A stretch of 64,000 nt of DNA, taken from assembly GCF_902459645.1 (NCBI RefSeq), contig NZ_CABPSK010000003.1, positions 124,001 through 188,000 of the forward strand. The letters are read 5' to 3'. A program made the position numbers and the translations under genes. Shown here piece by piece: positions 49,922-59,200 of the stretch (position 1 is its first letter; every line of letters begins with the position of its first letter). The stretch comes from Pandoraea pneumonica (GTDB taxonomy: Bacteria > Pseudomonadota > Gammaproteobacteria > Burkholderiales > Burkholderiaceae). Below the pieces are notes generated by a model. That model was not told the DNA's origin. It saw nothing but the letters and a program-made list of their open reading frames with translations, and ran no database searches.

Positions 49922-50947
49922 CTACTCCGGCCGCCGCCGAAATGCCCACCAACCGGCAGCCGCCGTGCCCGTCGCGACAATCGCGACCAGCACCCAGAAC
50001 CCGTGCGGGTGCTCGGCCAGTGGAATGCCGCCGACGTTCATGCCGAAGAAACCCGCCACGATGTTGATCGGCAACGCCAGCACCGTCACCACCGTCAGCG
50101 TGTAAATCGTGCGGTCGGTGCGCTCGCTCACCATCGCCGCAATCTCCTCCTGCAACAACTTGATGCGCTCTAGCAGCGCCGACAAGTCGTTGAGCACCAC
50201 GGCAAACTCTTCCGTCGCCTGCCGGAATTCCTGCACATCCTCGGCATGCCCCCACGCAGGCGGGCGGCTCAACAACCGGAACAGCGCCGCCGGCTCCGGT
50301 GCCAGCAGCCTTTGCAGTCGCACCAGCACCCGCCGCAGCGACCCCAGATCGGCCCGGTTGCTCTCGATACGCTGCTGGAGCAATCGGTCCTCCACGGTGT
50401 CGACTCGACGGCTCGTTTCGCGCACGATGCGCTCCAGCACGTCCGCCTGATCGCGGAACAAGTGCACCAGCAACGCCAGCGGCGAACGAAACACCTCGCC
50501 ACGTTTGACCGACGCCCGCAGCTTGTCGATCGAACGCAACGGCTTCACCCGCCCCGTCACGAGTAAGCGGGCATTGGCCGCGACTCGCAACGTCGAAATT
50601 TCGGACTGCGCAATATCAAACGCGAAGATCACATCGTTGATCACCGCCAGCAACCAGTCGTCGGAATGTTCGATGCGTGTGGAGCGCGAGCCTTCGGTCA
50701 GAGAGTCGAAGAACTCCTCGGGCAAGTGCATGTGCTGTTGCAGCCACTTCTCGCACGCCGCATGCGCGAAATTGAAGTGCAGCCACAAAAACCCGTCGCC
50801 CCCTTCACCACGGCCCGCCTTGGCCAGCCACGCCAATGCCTCGCCAGAATCGACCGGTTCAGGCGGCGCACCGTCGGTAAAGCGATAGCCATAGATCAGA
50901 CCAGCCTGATCGCAGCCGTAAGCGTTATGAGCAAGGTCGGCGAACAT
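49922..50947 (-). CDS. CorA/ZntB-family divalent-cation channel
   Basis: This 341-residue protein has a soluble N-terminal alpha/beta domain and long helices (about 1-270), then two C-terminal membrane helices. The selectivity motif at the end of the first helix is GMNVGG, which is CorA-like GMN followed by a ZntB-like position. ZntB relatives import Zn2+ with protons, and CorA imports Mg2+/Co2+; the overall N-terminal sequence (VRMFADLAHNAYGCDQ) fits the ZntB branch better. Start ATG at 50947 is preferred over an in-frame TTG at 50965. It shares strand with hipBA but is probably separate. Confidence 0.88.
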   Translation of the reverse strand: MFADLAHNAYGCDQAGLIYGYRFTDGAPPEPVDSGEALAWLAKAGRGEGGDGFLWLHFNFAHAACEKWLQQHMHLPEEFFDSLTEGSRSTRIEHSDDWLLAVINDVIFAFDIAQSEISTLRVAANARLLVTGRVKPLRSIDKLRASVKRGEVFRSPLALLVHLFRDQADVLERIVRETSRRVDTVEDRLLQQRIESNRADLGSLRRVLVRLQRLLAPEPAALFRLLSRPPAWGHAEDVQEFRQATEEFAVVLNDLSALLERIKLLQEEIAAMVSERTDRTIYTLTVVTVLALPINIVAGFFGMNVGGIPLAEHPHGFWVLVAIVATGTAAAGWWAFRRRPE

Positions 50948-51022
50948 GCGCACTGTTGGAGCCAAACGTGGGAAGACAAAACACCGGGAAAGCCACGCCG
51001 GAATCGGGTGGGACCGACCATC

Positions 51023-51035
51023 ATGACAATGTCAT
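51023..51035. promoter_or_regulatory. Palindrome ATGACAATGTCAT and nearby PHO-box-like sequence
   Basis: A 13-base perfect palindrome lies in the divergent region between the channel gene and PPK2. Beside it, minus-strand CTGTCAC-ATAA-AAGACAT (51037-51054) partly fits the 7+4+7 PHO-box layout, with a good first and poor second half. PPK2 handles polyphosphate, so phosphate control is plausible but weakly supported. Confidence 0.35.
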
Positions 51036-51211
51036 ATGTCTTTTATGTGACAGTCATAAAGCCGTTGCGCGTACCAATCCCCTTTGCACCACGGCCCTCG
51101 CCAGCGCCATCCGGGTGTCATAGAATCGTCGCATACTCAGTCGCCCGACTCTATCGTCGCGTCCCGCCCGCTTTTTCGTCCCAATCTCCGCCCTGTACTG
51201 AGACCGTCGCC

Positions 51212-52132
51212 ATGACCAAATTCGATTCCGATGCCGACCACGACGCCTCGCTGGCGCGTCGTCTGCAAGATGACCTCATCGACAGCTACGACGAAGAAAT
51301 CGAGATGGAAATCGATGATCTTCGCCTGCCCGGCCTGAACGATCTGACCGACGCCGCGCGTGGCGAGCGCCTGCAATATTTCCGCGAATTGTTCCGCCTG
51401 CAAGGCGAACTCGTGAAGCTGCAAGACTGGGTGATTCGCAGCCGCCATCGCCTCGTGGTGATTTTCGAAGGCCGCGACGCCGCAGGCAAAGGCGGCGCCA
51501 TCAAGCGCATTACGCAACGCCTGAACCCGCGTGTGTGCCGCGTCGCCGCTCTGCCCGCGCCCAACGATCGCGAACGCACGCAATGGTATTTCCAGCGCTA
51601 CGTGCAGCATCTGCCCGCCGCAGGCGAGATCGTGCTGTTCGACCGCAGTTGGTACAACCGCGCCGGTGTCGAGCACGTCATGGGGTTCTGCACGGAAGAC
51701 GAATACGAAGAGTTTTTCCGCTCGGTGCCCGAGTTCGAAAAAATGCTCGTGCGCAGCGGCATCCAAATCGTCAAGTACTGGTTCTCGATCTCGGACGAAG
51801 AGCAAGAAGCGCGCTTTCTCGCCCGTATCCAAGATCCGCTCAAGCAGTGGAAGCTGAGCCCGATGGATTTGGAAAGCCGCCGCCGTTGGGAGAGCTACAC
51901 GCGCGCCAAGGAAGTGATGCTCGAGCGCACGCATATTCCCGACGCGCCGTGGTGGGTGGTGCAGGCCGACGACAAGAAGCGCGCGCGGCTGAACTGCATT
52001 CATCACTTGCTCGCACAAGTGCCCTATCACGACGTGGAACGCACACCGGTGCTGTTGCCCGAGCGCGCCCGCAGCGAAGACTACATGCGCCACCCGGTGC
52101 CCGACACGATGATCGTGCCGGAGATTTATTGA
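51212..52132 (+). CDS. ppk2: Polyphosphate kinase 2, class I
   Basis: This 306-residue cytoplasmic kinase transfers phosphate between polyphosphate and nucleoside diphosphates. It has a Walker A GRDAAGKGG (87-95), a Walker B/lid DRSWYNRAGVEHVM (from 144), and the single-domain length of class I PPK2. The acidic N-terminal extension (about 1-45) is typical. Class I enzymes phosphorylate ADP/GDP; the preferred direction is not readable. The frame is open upstream to 50666, but the ATG at 51212 matches the conserved N-terminus. Confidence 0.95.
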   Translation: MTKFDSDADHDASLARRLQDDLIDSYDEEIEMEIDDLRLPGLNDLTDAARGERLQYFRELFRLQGELVKLQDWVIRSRHRLVVIFEGRDAAGKGGAIKRITQRLNPRVCRVAALPAPNDRERTQWYFQRYVQHLPAAGEIVLFDRSWYNRAGVEHVMGFCTEDEYEEFFRSVPEFEKMLVRSGIQIVKYWFSISDEEQEARFLARIQDPLKQWKLSPMDLESRRRWESYTRAKEVMLERTHIPDAPWWVVQADDKKRARLNCIHHLLAQVPYHDVERTPVLLPERARSEDYMRHPVPDTMIVPEIY

Positions 52133-52172
52133 GGGAAAGGCCCCGCCTGGACGCGCCTAGGGTCGGTTTGCC

Positions 52173-52205
52173 TTAGTGCGATGTTAGTGCGATGTTAGTG
52201 CGATG
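52173..52205. repeat. Three tandem copies of TTAGTGCGATG
   Basis: The 11-base unit is repeated perfectly at 52173, 52184 and 52195. The last copy supplies the stop codon and final residues (Thr-Ser-His) of the minus-strand kinase gene. The 11-base unit is one helical turn but not a multiple of three, so copy changes would alter only DNA beyond the stop. Confidence 0.9.
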
Positions 52206-53616
52206 TAAGCGGGGCTACCGCCTGGACGATGGGCAGGCACATCGTGACGCGCAGGCCGCCGTCCGGCGACGTCGCCAGACGCACCGAGCCGCCGAGCCCT
52301 TCGACCAAACGCCCCACGAGCGATAAGCCAAGGCCGCAATGGCCTTCGCCGCCACGCGATGCGTCCAGACGCACGAACGGACGCATCGCCAGCGCGACCT
52401 GATCCTCCGGGATGCCTGAGCCGCAGTCGCTCACTTCGATAAACCCCACATCGTCCTCGCGCCACGTCGCCAAACGTACCGGCGGCTCGCCATGCTCCAG
52501 CGCATTGTCGACAAGGTTCGACATCACCCGATCGAGTAACGTGCGCGGCAACAGGAAACCGGGGCCCGCACGCAGGTCGCAGGTGAACAACGGCACACCC
52601 GCACATGACGGGGTCATGCCCGCGTGCGCGGCGTCGCTAGCGTCGCCTGCCCCGCCATCGCCGCCATCGGCAAGGGCCAGCGCTTCGACGGCCATCTCGG
52701 TGGTCATGAGCTCCATGGCCGCCGCGCCGCACACGTCTTCACTCGGAAACTGCTCGCTCAAGAAGGCATCGACGCTCACCAGCGGGCTGGTATCCGCCTC
52801 GTCGCGGGCATACGCGAGGAATTGCTGAACGATATGGTTGATCGAGGCAATATCGCGCACGAATCCGTCGCGCGAGCCTTCGTTATCGATCAGGTCGGCG
52901 CGCAGACGCAGGCGCGTGAGCGGCGACTTCAGATCGTGGGCAATACCGGCGAGCATGATCGCCTGATTGTCTTCCGCCTCGGCAAGACGCTTGGCCATGT
53001 CGTTGAACGCATGGGCCAGATCGCGCAACTCGTGTGGACCTTGCTCGGGCAGCAGCGCCGGGCGACGTCCTCGCGCGATCACGCGCGCCGCCTGCGCGAC
53101 ACGCGAGATGGGACGCTGCATCTGCCACGCCATCAGCAACGCCAGCAGCACCGCCCCAATGAGAATGCCAACGGTCTCGCGCACAAAGGGAGGCATTGGC
53201 GGCAGATCGAGCGGGATGACAATCCACTCGTCGTGCTTGGGCAGCAACACCCACAAGCTGCCGCGCTTCGCGTCTTCGCGCACATGCAATTGCGTGCCTG
53301 GCGGCAGCTTCGAGAGCAGCTCGTTTCTCAAATGCGAGGCGCGTTCGTCGCCCGTCGGATCGGCAAAGACCGGTGCCTGTGCCACCGGCACCCGCCGCAA
53401 GCCGTGCGGCGGTGCCAGGCTGCCCGGGTCGACGGCGCGCTGATCCACGCTTTGAATTGCGATGAGCAAGCCGCGGGCGAACCCGTCGACTTGCTGGCGA
53501 GGCCGCTGGTAGAACACCAGCGCGCTCCACACCAGATGCATCACCAACAAAACGCCGATGCCGAGCAGCGCCATGCGCCCGAACAACGTGTCACGCAGCC
53601 GCCAACGCAGTTTCAC
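52195..53616 (-). CDS. Sensor histidine kinase, EnvZ type (second copy)
   Basis: This 473-residue inner-membrane kinase has a first helix (about 11-36), a periplasmic sensor (about 37-145), a second helix (about 147-166) and HAMP (about 167-220). The H-box GIAHDLKSPLTRL carries H227, followed by N-box (MSNLVDNALEHG), G1 (SDCGSGIP) and G2 (GHCGLGLSLV). A Gly/Ala/Asp-rich insert (about 318-345) separates the helical and ATPase domains and is absent from the similar kinase at 30.9 kb. The start overlaps the regulator stop (ATGA). Confidence 0.94.
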   Translation of the reverse strand: MKLRWRLRDTLFGRMALLGIGVLLVMHLVWSALVFYQRPRQQVDGFARGLLIAIQSVDQRAVDPGSLAPPHGLRRVPVAQAPVFADPTGDERASHLRNELLSKLPPGTQLHVREDAKRGSLWVLLPKHDEWIVIPLDLPPMPPFVRETVGILIGAVLLALLMAWQMQRPISRVAQAARVIARGRRPALLPEQGPHELRDLAHAFNDMAKRLAEAEDNQAIMLAGIAHDLKSPLTRLRLRADLIDNEGSRDGFVRDIASINHIVQQFLAYARDEADTSPLVSVDAFLSEQFPSEDVCGAAAMELMTTEMAVEALALADGGDGGAGDASDAAHAGMTPSCAGVPLFTCDLRAGPGFLLPRTLLDRVMSNLVDNALEHGEPPVRLATWREDDVGFIEVSDCGSGIPEDQVALAMRPFVRLDASRGGEGHCGLGLSLVGRLVEGLGGSVRLATSPDGGLRVTMCLPIVQAVAPLTSH

Positions 53617-54467
53617 GCAACCGACTCCCGCCAGCCACGCACCGCGCGCTTCACCACGGGCGCCACCGATGCGACCGGTGCCACCGCGAGCGCCGGGCCG
53701 TCATCATCGGCACCCGCGGCACCCGCGTCGTGTTCGCGCTCGCTGGCGGCGGCATCGGCCGACAACTCGCCCCCCGGCACGAAAACGTATCCCTTGCCGC
53801 GAATCGTCTGGATATAGCGCGGCTCGGACGGGTCGGCTTCAATCAAGCGACGCAAACGCCACACCGGCACGTCGAGGCTGCGATCCCGGAACGAGATGCC
53901 GTCGCCATACAGCATGGCGTGCAGCTTCACCCGGGGCAGCACCTGCATCGGATGCTGCGTGAAAGCCTTGAGCATCGCAAATTCGGTATCGCGCAGCGGC
54001 AAACGCTCGCCCTCGCGCTGCAACGTGCGCAGCGAAAAATCGAGCTCAAACGGGCCGAATCGATACGGCGCACGGGCGTCGGGCGCGCTCGCCGCCACCG
54101 GGCCACGACGGCGCAGCACCGCATGAATGCGGGCGAGCAACTCGCGCGGATCGAACGGCTTGGCGAGATAGTCGTCGGCGCCCAGCTCAAGACCGAGCGC
54201 CCGGTCGAGCGGACCGCCCCGTGCCGAGAGCATGATCACAGGGATATCCTCCCCGGCCGCACGCAAGTCCTGCAAGGCACGCAGGCCGTCGCGCTCGGGC
54301 ATCATGATGTCGAGCAAAATCACCGACGGGCGTTCGAGTTCGAGCCGGCGCAGCAACGACGCGCCGTTGTGAAGTACCGAGACCTGCATACCGTTGGCAT
54401 GCAGCAGCTCACGCAGCAGGTCGCGCACGACGGGATCGTCGTCGACCAGAAGAACATGCAGACTCAT
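53613..54467 (-). CDS. OmpR-family response regulator (second copy)
   Basis: This 284-residue regulator has a receiver with DDD at 9-11 and phospho-acceptor D53 (VILLDIMMPE), Lys in AKPFDP, and a winged helix (about 140-230, RYIQTIRGKGYVFVPGG). A 50-residue Ala/Asp/Val-rich C-terminal tail follows, longer than usual and probably disordered. It is similar in arrangement to the regulator at 30.1 kb. It is followed by its kinase with overlap and preceded 18 bases earlier by a small unknown gene. Confidence 0.93.
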   Translation of the reverse strand: MSLHVLLVDDDPVVRDLLRELLHANGMQVSVLHNGASLLRRLELERPSVILLDIMMPERDGLRALQDLRAAGEDIPVIMLSARGGPLDRALGLELGADDYLAKPFDPRELLARIHAVLRRRGPVAASAPDARAPYRFGPFELDFSLRTLQREGERLPLRDTEFAMLKAFTQHPMQVLPRVKLHAMLYGDGISFRDRSLDVPVWRLRRLIEADPSEPRYIQTIRGKGYVFVPGGELSADAAASEREHDAGAAGADDDGPALAVAPVASVAPVVKRAVRGWRESVA

Positions 54468-54485
54468 GAAGGAATTCTCGCTAAT

Positions 54486-54749
54486 TTAGGCTCGGCCCAA
54501 CTCACGCAGGGAAGCCGAACTTTGAACTGCCGCCACGGCAGGGTCTTGCGCTGTTGGCGCCGATGCCGCTGCCGCAGCAGGCTCGCGCACCCCGGAGAGC
54601 GATCGCAGCGCATTCGTGAAACGGTCGGGCGATGCGTTAGCCCGGTGAGTGCCGACGGTGCCGGCCGCGCCTTGCCCCGGCAAACGCCAGGCCCGATGTA
54701 GCGCCGCACCCGGCGCGCCAATGCCTAAGGACATGGTTTGTGCTCCCAT
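54486..54749 (-). CDS. Small hypothetical protein ahead of a two-component system
   Basis: This 87-residue Ala/Gly/Ser/Arg-rich protein (from MGAQTMSLGIG) has no signal peptide or membrane helix that I can see. It lies 18 bases upstream of the response-regulator gene on the same strand, so the three are probably cotranscribed. The start is uncertain: ATGs at 54749 and 54734 are in frame, and the frame extends to 54821. Its ASPDRFTNAL segment faintly recalls PSPERMTDAAL in the hypothetical protein at 4.1-5.2 kb. No function is proposed. Confidence 0.5.
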   Translation of the reverse strand: MGAQTMSLGIGAPGAALHRAWRLPGQGAAGTVGTHRANASPDRFTNALRSLSGVREPAAAAASAPTAQDPAVAAVQSSASLRELGRA

Positions 54750-54823
54750 GGTGTCGAGATACACCGAAGTTTGCGCGCCCGTCCAGTTACGCGTTGGCCG
54801 AAGCATCCAATAAAATGGCACTC

Positions 54824-54845
54824 AATCCTTATTTCAGAAAGGATT
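54824..54845. promoter_or_regulatory. Inverted repeat AATCCTT-N8-AAGGATT
   Basis: Perfect 7-base arms lie in the A+T-richer 260-base divergent region between the small gene/two-component operon and the exported protein gene at 55014. A candidate operator for the adjacent response regulator; evidence is position and symmetry only. Confidence 0.4.
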
Positions 54846-55013
54846 CGTAAGGCGGCCTGATGCGCGACTCAACCGTTCGCGAGCATCACACACCGGAAAA
54901 ATGCAAAATTGAGCGACGTTGCGAGAGATAGCGCGAAATTATAGCCACCTTATCGCCCGCACGCTGGTTTCAACAGGTGCCGCACTCACCCCGCCTTTCC
55001 CGTGGGAGGCCGT

Positions 55014-55646
55014 ATGCGCCGCGCAATCTTCACACTGTGCAAACACGTTGCCGCCGGACTAACCGCCACCGTCGTGACGACAGCCGCGGCCTTTGCCGCC
55101 CCGGCAGCCTTGCCAGGCGGGGCTTCCCCGTCACCGTCGGCGCCCCCGGCATCGACCGCCCCCGACGCCTTACGCAATTTCGGCAACGATCCGTTTCTCC
55201 ACATTTCCTCGGCGGTTGCGGACTGTCCCTTACCCCTTGGCCCGCTAATGCGCGAATCTGACTGGCTCGCCGACGCCCATCACCGCATCGAGAAAGGCAA
55301 CCACTGCTGGTTCGAAGGCCGTTGCCGCCTGTCCAACAGCTATCGCTACGACGGCGACATTGCCGAGAGCGCACAGCGGCGGCTCTCCGCCGTCGCCGCC
55401 GACATCCCATGGAAGACGCAGACGTCGCTCTGGCTGACGTTCCAGCGGCGCATCATCGTCGTGCAGGGCTGCATGGCACCGGGCTTCCCACTGGCGAAAT
55501 TCATCAAGGCGCTCGGCGAGACGGCGGACGTCGAGGCCGTCGTCGATCAGGTCGTCACGCGCCGCGCCGGTGCGCCAATGCCCGCGCTGACGTATCCCAC
55601 GCCCGATCATCCGCAACTCCCCGCAGGCGCCCATCCGCTGCCGTGA
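55014..55646 (+). CDS. Exported BON-like domain protein
   Basis: This 210-residue protein has a signal peptide (about 1-29, cleavage after FAA), a Pro/Ser/Ala-rich linker, and a domain with four cysteines (DCPLPLG, HCWFEGRC, QGC) that suggest two periplasmic disulfides. The segment from DIAESAQRRLSAV to VEAVVDQVVTR has the BON pattern: helix, then a strand ending in VQG, then a helix and closing valines. BON domains bind membranes or phospholipids. A GGGAGG site supports the ATG at 55014. It is a plausible envelope partner of the flanking two-component system; inferred. Confidence 0.7.
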   Translation: MRRAIFTLCKHVAAGLTATVVTTAAAFAAPAALPGGASPSPSAPPASTAPDALRNFGNDPFLHISSAVADCPLPLGPLMRESDWLADAHHRIEKGNHCWFEGRCRLSNSYRYDGDIAESAQRRLSAVAADIPWKTQTSLWLTFQRRIIVVQGCMAPGFPLAKFIKALGETADVEAVVDQVVTRRAGAPMPALTYPTPDHPQLPAGAHPLP

Positions 55647-55810
55647 TCGAACGCAAGGGCACGCAAATCGACCGAAAACAACGTAAAACCACATCCGGTC
55701 AACTCTGTTCACAAAGTCGCAACAACTGAAAACAGTTTGCTGCGCACCCTTTGATTAGGATCGCCACATGTCTGCACATCGGTGCGGATTCGGTGCTTAT
55801 TTCCTGATCA

Positions 55811-56977
55811 ATGACGCTTTCCAGCAAGTTCCGCCTCCCCGCCCTGACGCGCCGCCGCAAGATCGGCGTGGCCGTAGTTCTCGCGCTGTGCGCGCTCACC
55901 GCGTGGCAATGGCCGCATGCAAAGCCTCCCGCTTATCTCAGCGCTAAAGTCGCGCGCGGCGATCTGGAAGATGCAGTGCTCGCTACCGGCGTGCTCCAGC
56001 CCATCAAACAAGTGGAAGTCGGCTCGCAAGCCAACGGACAGTTGCGCTCGCTCAAGGTGGTGCTCGGCGACAACGTCACGAAAGGCCAATTGCTCGCGGA
56101 AATCGACCCTACGCTCAGCGAAAGCGACCTGCGCGACGTGACGGCTGGCCTGAACACGCTGGCCGCCGACCGCCGCGCCAAGGCCATTCGCCAAGCCCAG
56201 GCCGAGCGCGAGTTAGCCCGCCAACGGCAGATGGCGCGCGATGAAGCCACCTCGCCGCGCGATCTCGAAAAGGCCCGCATGGAGTACGAGGCGCTCACGG
56301 CAGAACTCGCCTCGCTCGACTCGCAAATCAGCCAGCAGAACGTCAAGGTCGATAAAGCCCGCACCAACTTGTCGTACACGCGCATTACCGCGCCGATCTC
56401 GGGCAGCGTGACGCTCATCAGCACGCAGGAAGGCCAGACCGTCACGGCGATTTATCAGATCCCGACGATTCTCAAGATTGCCGATCTGTCGAAGATGACG
56501 ATCAAGGCACAGGTTTCCGAAGCGGATGTGGTGCGCATTCGAGAGGGTCAGCCCGTGTATTTCACGATTCTGGGCGCGCCGCAGACACGCTACGAAGGCA
56601 AGTTGCGTGTGATTCAGCCCTCGCCCGAAAAGATCAACAACGCGATCTTCTTCAACGCGCTGTTCGACGTGCCGAACCCGAACGGCGTGCTGCGCCCCGA
56701 CATGACCGCGCAGGTCTCGATCGTGCGCGAGCGCATCGCGAACACGTTGACGTTTCCGTCCGTGGCACTCGGCGAGCAGCGCGCAGACGGCCGTTATAAG
56801 GTTCGCGTACTCGACGCAAAGGGCAACGCGCACGTTCGCTGGGTCAAGGTCGGACTCGACAATCGGCTGACGGCGCAAGCGCTCGACGGTCTCGCAGAAG
56901 GCGAGCGTGTGGTGACGGCCGACCCGGCCGACGCACCGCCGCCCGGCAGCGGCGACAACGGAGGGGCTTTGCTGTGA
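55811..56977 (+). CDS. macA: MacA-like periplasmic adaptor of an ABC exporter
   Basis: This 388-residue membrane-fusion protein has an N-terminal anchor (about 18-36), lipoyl halves (GVLQPIKQVEVGSQANGQL and ISGSVTLISTQEGQTV), and a long alpha-helical hairpin (about 100-190). Beta-barrel and membrane-proximal domains follow. It links the MacB ATPase-permease to an outer-membrane channel. Its end overlaps macB (GTGA). Confidence 0.93.
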   Translation: MTLSSKFRLPALTRRRKIGVAVVLALCALTAWQWPHAKPPAYLSAKVARGDLEDAVLATGVLQPIKQVEVGSQANGQLRSLKVVLGDNVTKGQLLAEIDPTLSESDLRDVTAGLNTLAADRRAKAIRQAQAERELARQRQMARDEATSPRDLEKARMEYEALTAELASLDSQISQQNVKVDKARTNLSYTRITAPISGSVTLISTQEGQTVTAIYQIPTILKIADLSKMTIKAQVSEADVVRIREGQPVYFTILGAPQTRYEGKLRVIQPSPEKINNAIFFNALFDVPNPNGVLRPDMTAQVSIVRERIANTLTFPSVALGEQRADGRYKVRVLDAKGNAHVRWVKVGLDNRLTAQALDGLAEGERVVTADPADAPPPGSGDNGGALL

Positions 56978-59091
56978 CGCACACGCTCCCGCCGCGCGAT
57001 CGGTCGATGCCGGAAGGTGCTGCCGCACCGGTGCCCGTCACCGATACGGGCGCGCCCCCGCTGCTGCATCTCACGGGCGTGGGTCGTTCGTTCGGCGAAG
57101 GCGTGAGTGCCGTGACCGTATTGCGCGATGTCGAGCTCACCATCCGTTGTGGCGAAATGGTCGCGATCATGGGGCCGTCGGGTTCGGGTAAGTCGACGCT
57201 AATGAACGTACTCGGCTGCCTCGACCGCGCAAGCCACGGGCGCTACGAGATCGATGGACGCGATGTTGCCTCGCTCTCCGACGACGATCTCGCCGCGTTG
57301 CGCCGCGAACACTTCGGATTCATCTTCCAGCGCTATCACCTGATGGGCCATCTCACGGCGCAAGGCAATGTGGAAGTGCCCGCCGTGTATGCCGGTACGT
57401 CGAAGCCAGCGCGCGCGCAACGCTCGGCAGCATTGCTCGGGCGGCTTGGGCTCGGGGGACATTTAACGCATCGTCCGTCGCAGATGTCAGGCGGCCAGCA
57501 GCAGCGTGTGAGTATTGCTCGCGCGCTGATGAATGGCGGCGACATCATCCTCGCGGACGAGCCGACCGGTGCACTCGACAGTCGCAGCGGGCTCGAAGTG
57601 ATGCAGATTCTGTGCGAGCTGCACGCGCGCGGGCACACCATCATTCTCGTCACGCACGACCCCGGCGTTGCCGCGTGGGCGCAGCGTGTCATCGAAATTG
57701 CCGACGGCCGCATCGTGCGCGACCGCGTGAACGAGACGCCGCGCACCGCTGAACTTGCGGCGCTCACGCGGGAACGAACACAGGAAAGTGCTCACGCCAG
57801 CGCGCAAGAACACCCCGTCGGGCAGCGCATCGACGAGGATGCGCGTGTGTCCCGAGCTACGATCGCACCCCGCTCGCGTGGTTGGTTTGCGGGTTGGCCG
57901 AAGTTCTCGGAAAGCCTGTCGATGGCGTGGCACGCGCTCGCCTCGCACCGGCTGCGCACGGGTCTTACGATGCTCGGCATCATCATCGGCATTACCTCGG
58001 TGGTCTCGCTCTCCGCCATTGGCGAAGGCACCAAGCGGCGCGTCCTCGACGATATCGGCAGCATCTCGCCGAACACCATCACCGTGCTGCGCGGTAAAGA
58101 CTTCAACGACGACAAAGCGGCCGAGATTCGCACGCTACTGCCGCGTGACGCCGACCTGCTCGCTGCACAGCCCTACACGGACAGCGTCTCGCCGCAAATT
58201 AACGCGCGCACGGTGCGCGTGCGCTTCGGGCGCATCGACACCGACGCGCAAGTGCATGGCGAAGGGGCCAACTTCCTGCGCGCCAATGGGCTGAAACTCG
58301 CGCGCGGCCGAAGCTTCGACGCCGCCGAAGTCGCGCGGCAAGCGCAGGTCGTCGTCATTGGCGAAAACGCGCTGAAAAAGCTGATGCCGAACGGCGGCGA
58401 CCCCATTGGGCAGATCGTGCTGGCCGGTTCGCTTCCGTTGCGCGTGGTCGGCGTAGTGCGCGACCGCTCGTCGATGTTCGTGAGCCGCTCGCTCAATCTC
58501 TTCGTGCCGTGGAGCACTGCCGCGAGCCGTCTCGCCGGACAACAGCATCTGGAAGCGATCACGGTGCGCATCATCGACGGACATCCCCCGTCGGCAGCCG
58601 AAGCAGGCATCGTGCGCGTGCTCACGCGCGCCCATGGCAACAAAGACTTCTTCACGTTCAACATGGATACGGTCGTGAAGTCGATCTCGCGCACCAGTCA
58701 GATGCTCACGCTGCTGCTGTCGTTTGTCGCGCTGATCTCGCTAGTGGTCGGCGGCATCGGTGTGGCGAACATCATGCTGGTGTCGGTGACCGAGCGCACG
58801 CGGGAGATTGGCATTCGCCGTGCCATCGGCGCACGACGGCAAGACATCCTGCGCCAGTTTTTGATCGAAGCCGTGCTGGTCTGCCTGATGGGCGGCGCCG
58901 TCGGTGTGGTGCTGTCGTATGCCATCGGCCAATTGGTCGCGTTTGCCGTGCCGCAAGTGGCCGTCGTGTTTTCCGTTCATACGTTCGCCGCTGCCGTGAT
59001 GTGCGCCAGCGTGATCGGCGTGGCCAGCGGCTGGTGGCCGTCGCGTAGTGCCGCGCGGCTCGACCCAGTCGACGCCCTTGCCCGCGAGTAA
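56974..59091 (+). CDS. macB: MacB-like ABC exporter (ATPase + permease)
   Basis: This 705-residue protein is a fused half-transporter. The N-terminal ATPase has Walker A GPSGSGKST, the signature LSGGQ variant MSGGQQQRVSIARAL, Walker B IILADEPTGALD and the switch His in VTHDP. A linker is followed by one membrane helix, a large periplasmic domain and three C-terminal helices with the GIRRAIGARRQDIL coupling loop. MacB uses ATP to push substrates (macrolides, toxins, lipopeptides) from periplasm to channel. The GTG at 56974 couples to macA; an ATG at 57007 is an alternative. Confidence 0.95.
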   Translation: MTHTLPPRDRSMPEGAAAPVPVTDTGAPPLLHLTGVGRSFGEGVSAVTVLRDVELTIRCGEMVAIMGPSGSGKSTLMNVLGCLDRASHGRYEIDGRDVASLSDDDLAALRREHFGFIFQRYHLMGHLTAQGNVEVPAVYAGTSKPARAQRSAALLGRLGLGGHLTHRPSQMSGGQQQRVSIARALMNGGDIILADEPTGALDSRSGLEVMQILCELHARGHTIILVTHDPGVAAWAQRVIEIADGRIVRDRVNETPRTAELAALTRERTQESAHASAQEHPVGQRIDEDARVSRATIAPRSRGWFAGWPKFSESLSMAWHALASHRLRTGLTMLGIIIGITSVVSLSAIGEGTKRRVLDDIGSISPNTITVLRGKDFNDDKAAEIRTLLPRDADLLAAQPYTDSVSPQINARTVRVRFGRIDTDAQVHGEGANFLRANGLKLARGRSFDAAEVARQAQVVVIGENALKKLMPNGGDPIGQIVLAGSLPLRVVGVVRDRSSMFVSRSLNLFVPWSTAASRLAGQQHLEAITVRIIDGHPPSAAEAGIVRVLTRAHGNKDFFTFNMDTVVKSISRTSQMLTLLLSFVALISLVVGGIGVANIMLVSVTERTREIGIRRAIGARRQDILRQFLIEAVLVCLMGGAVGVVLSYAIGQLVAFAVPQVAVVFSVHTFAAAVMCASVIGVASGWWPSRSAARLDPVDALARE

Positions 59092-59152
59092 GTTTGCATC
59101 GCCCCCCAACCGTCCCGCTGCGCCCCCCCCTCAGGCACGGGATGGATTTATA

Positions 59153-59191
59153 CCCCGCGCGCGATTCGGTGTCGCGCGCGGGGGTCTTTTT
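59153..59191 (+). terminator. Intrinsic terminator between macB and its outer-membrane factor gene
   Basis: CCCCGCGCGCGA (59153-59164) and TCGCGCGCGGGG (59172-59183) form a perfect 12-base-pair stem around TTCGGTG, followed by GTCTTTTT. It ends ten bases before the next ATG, so outer-membrane factor expression would depend on read-through or a separate signal. Confidence 0.88.
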
Positions 59192-59200
59192 GCTGATTCG

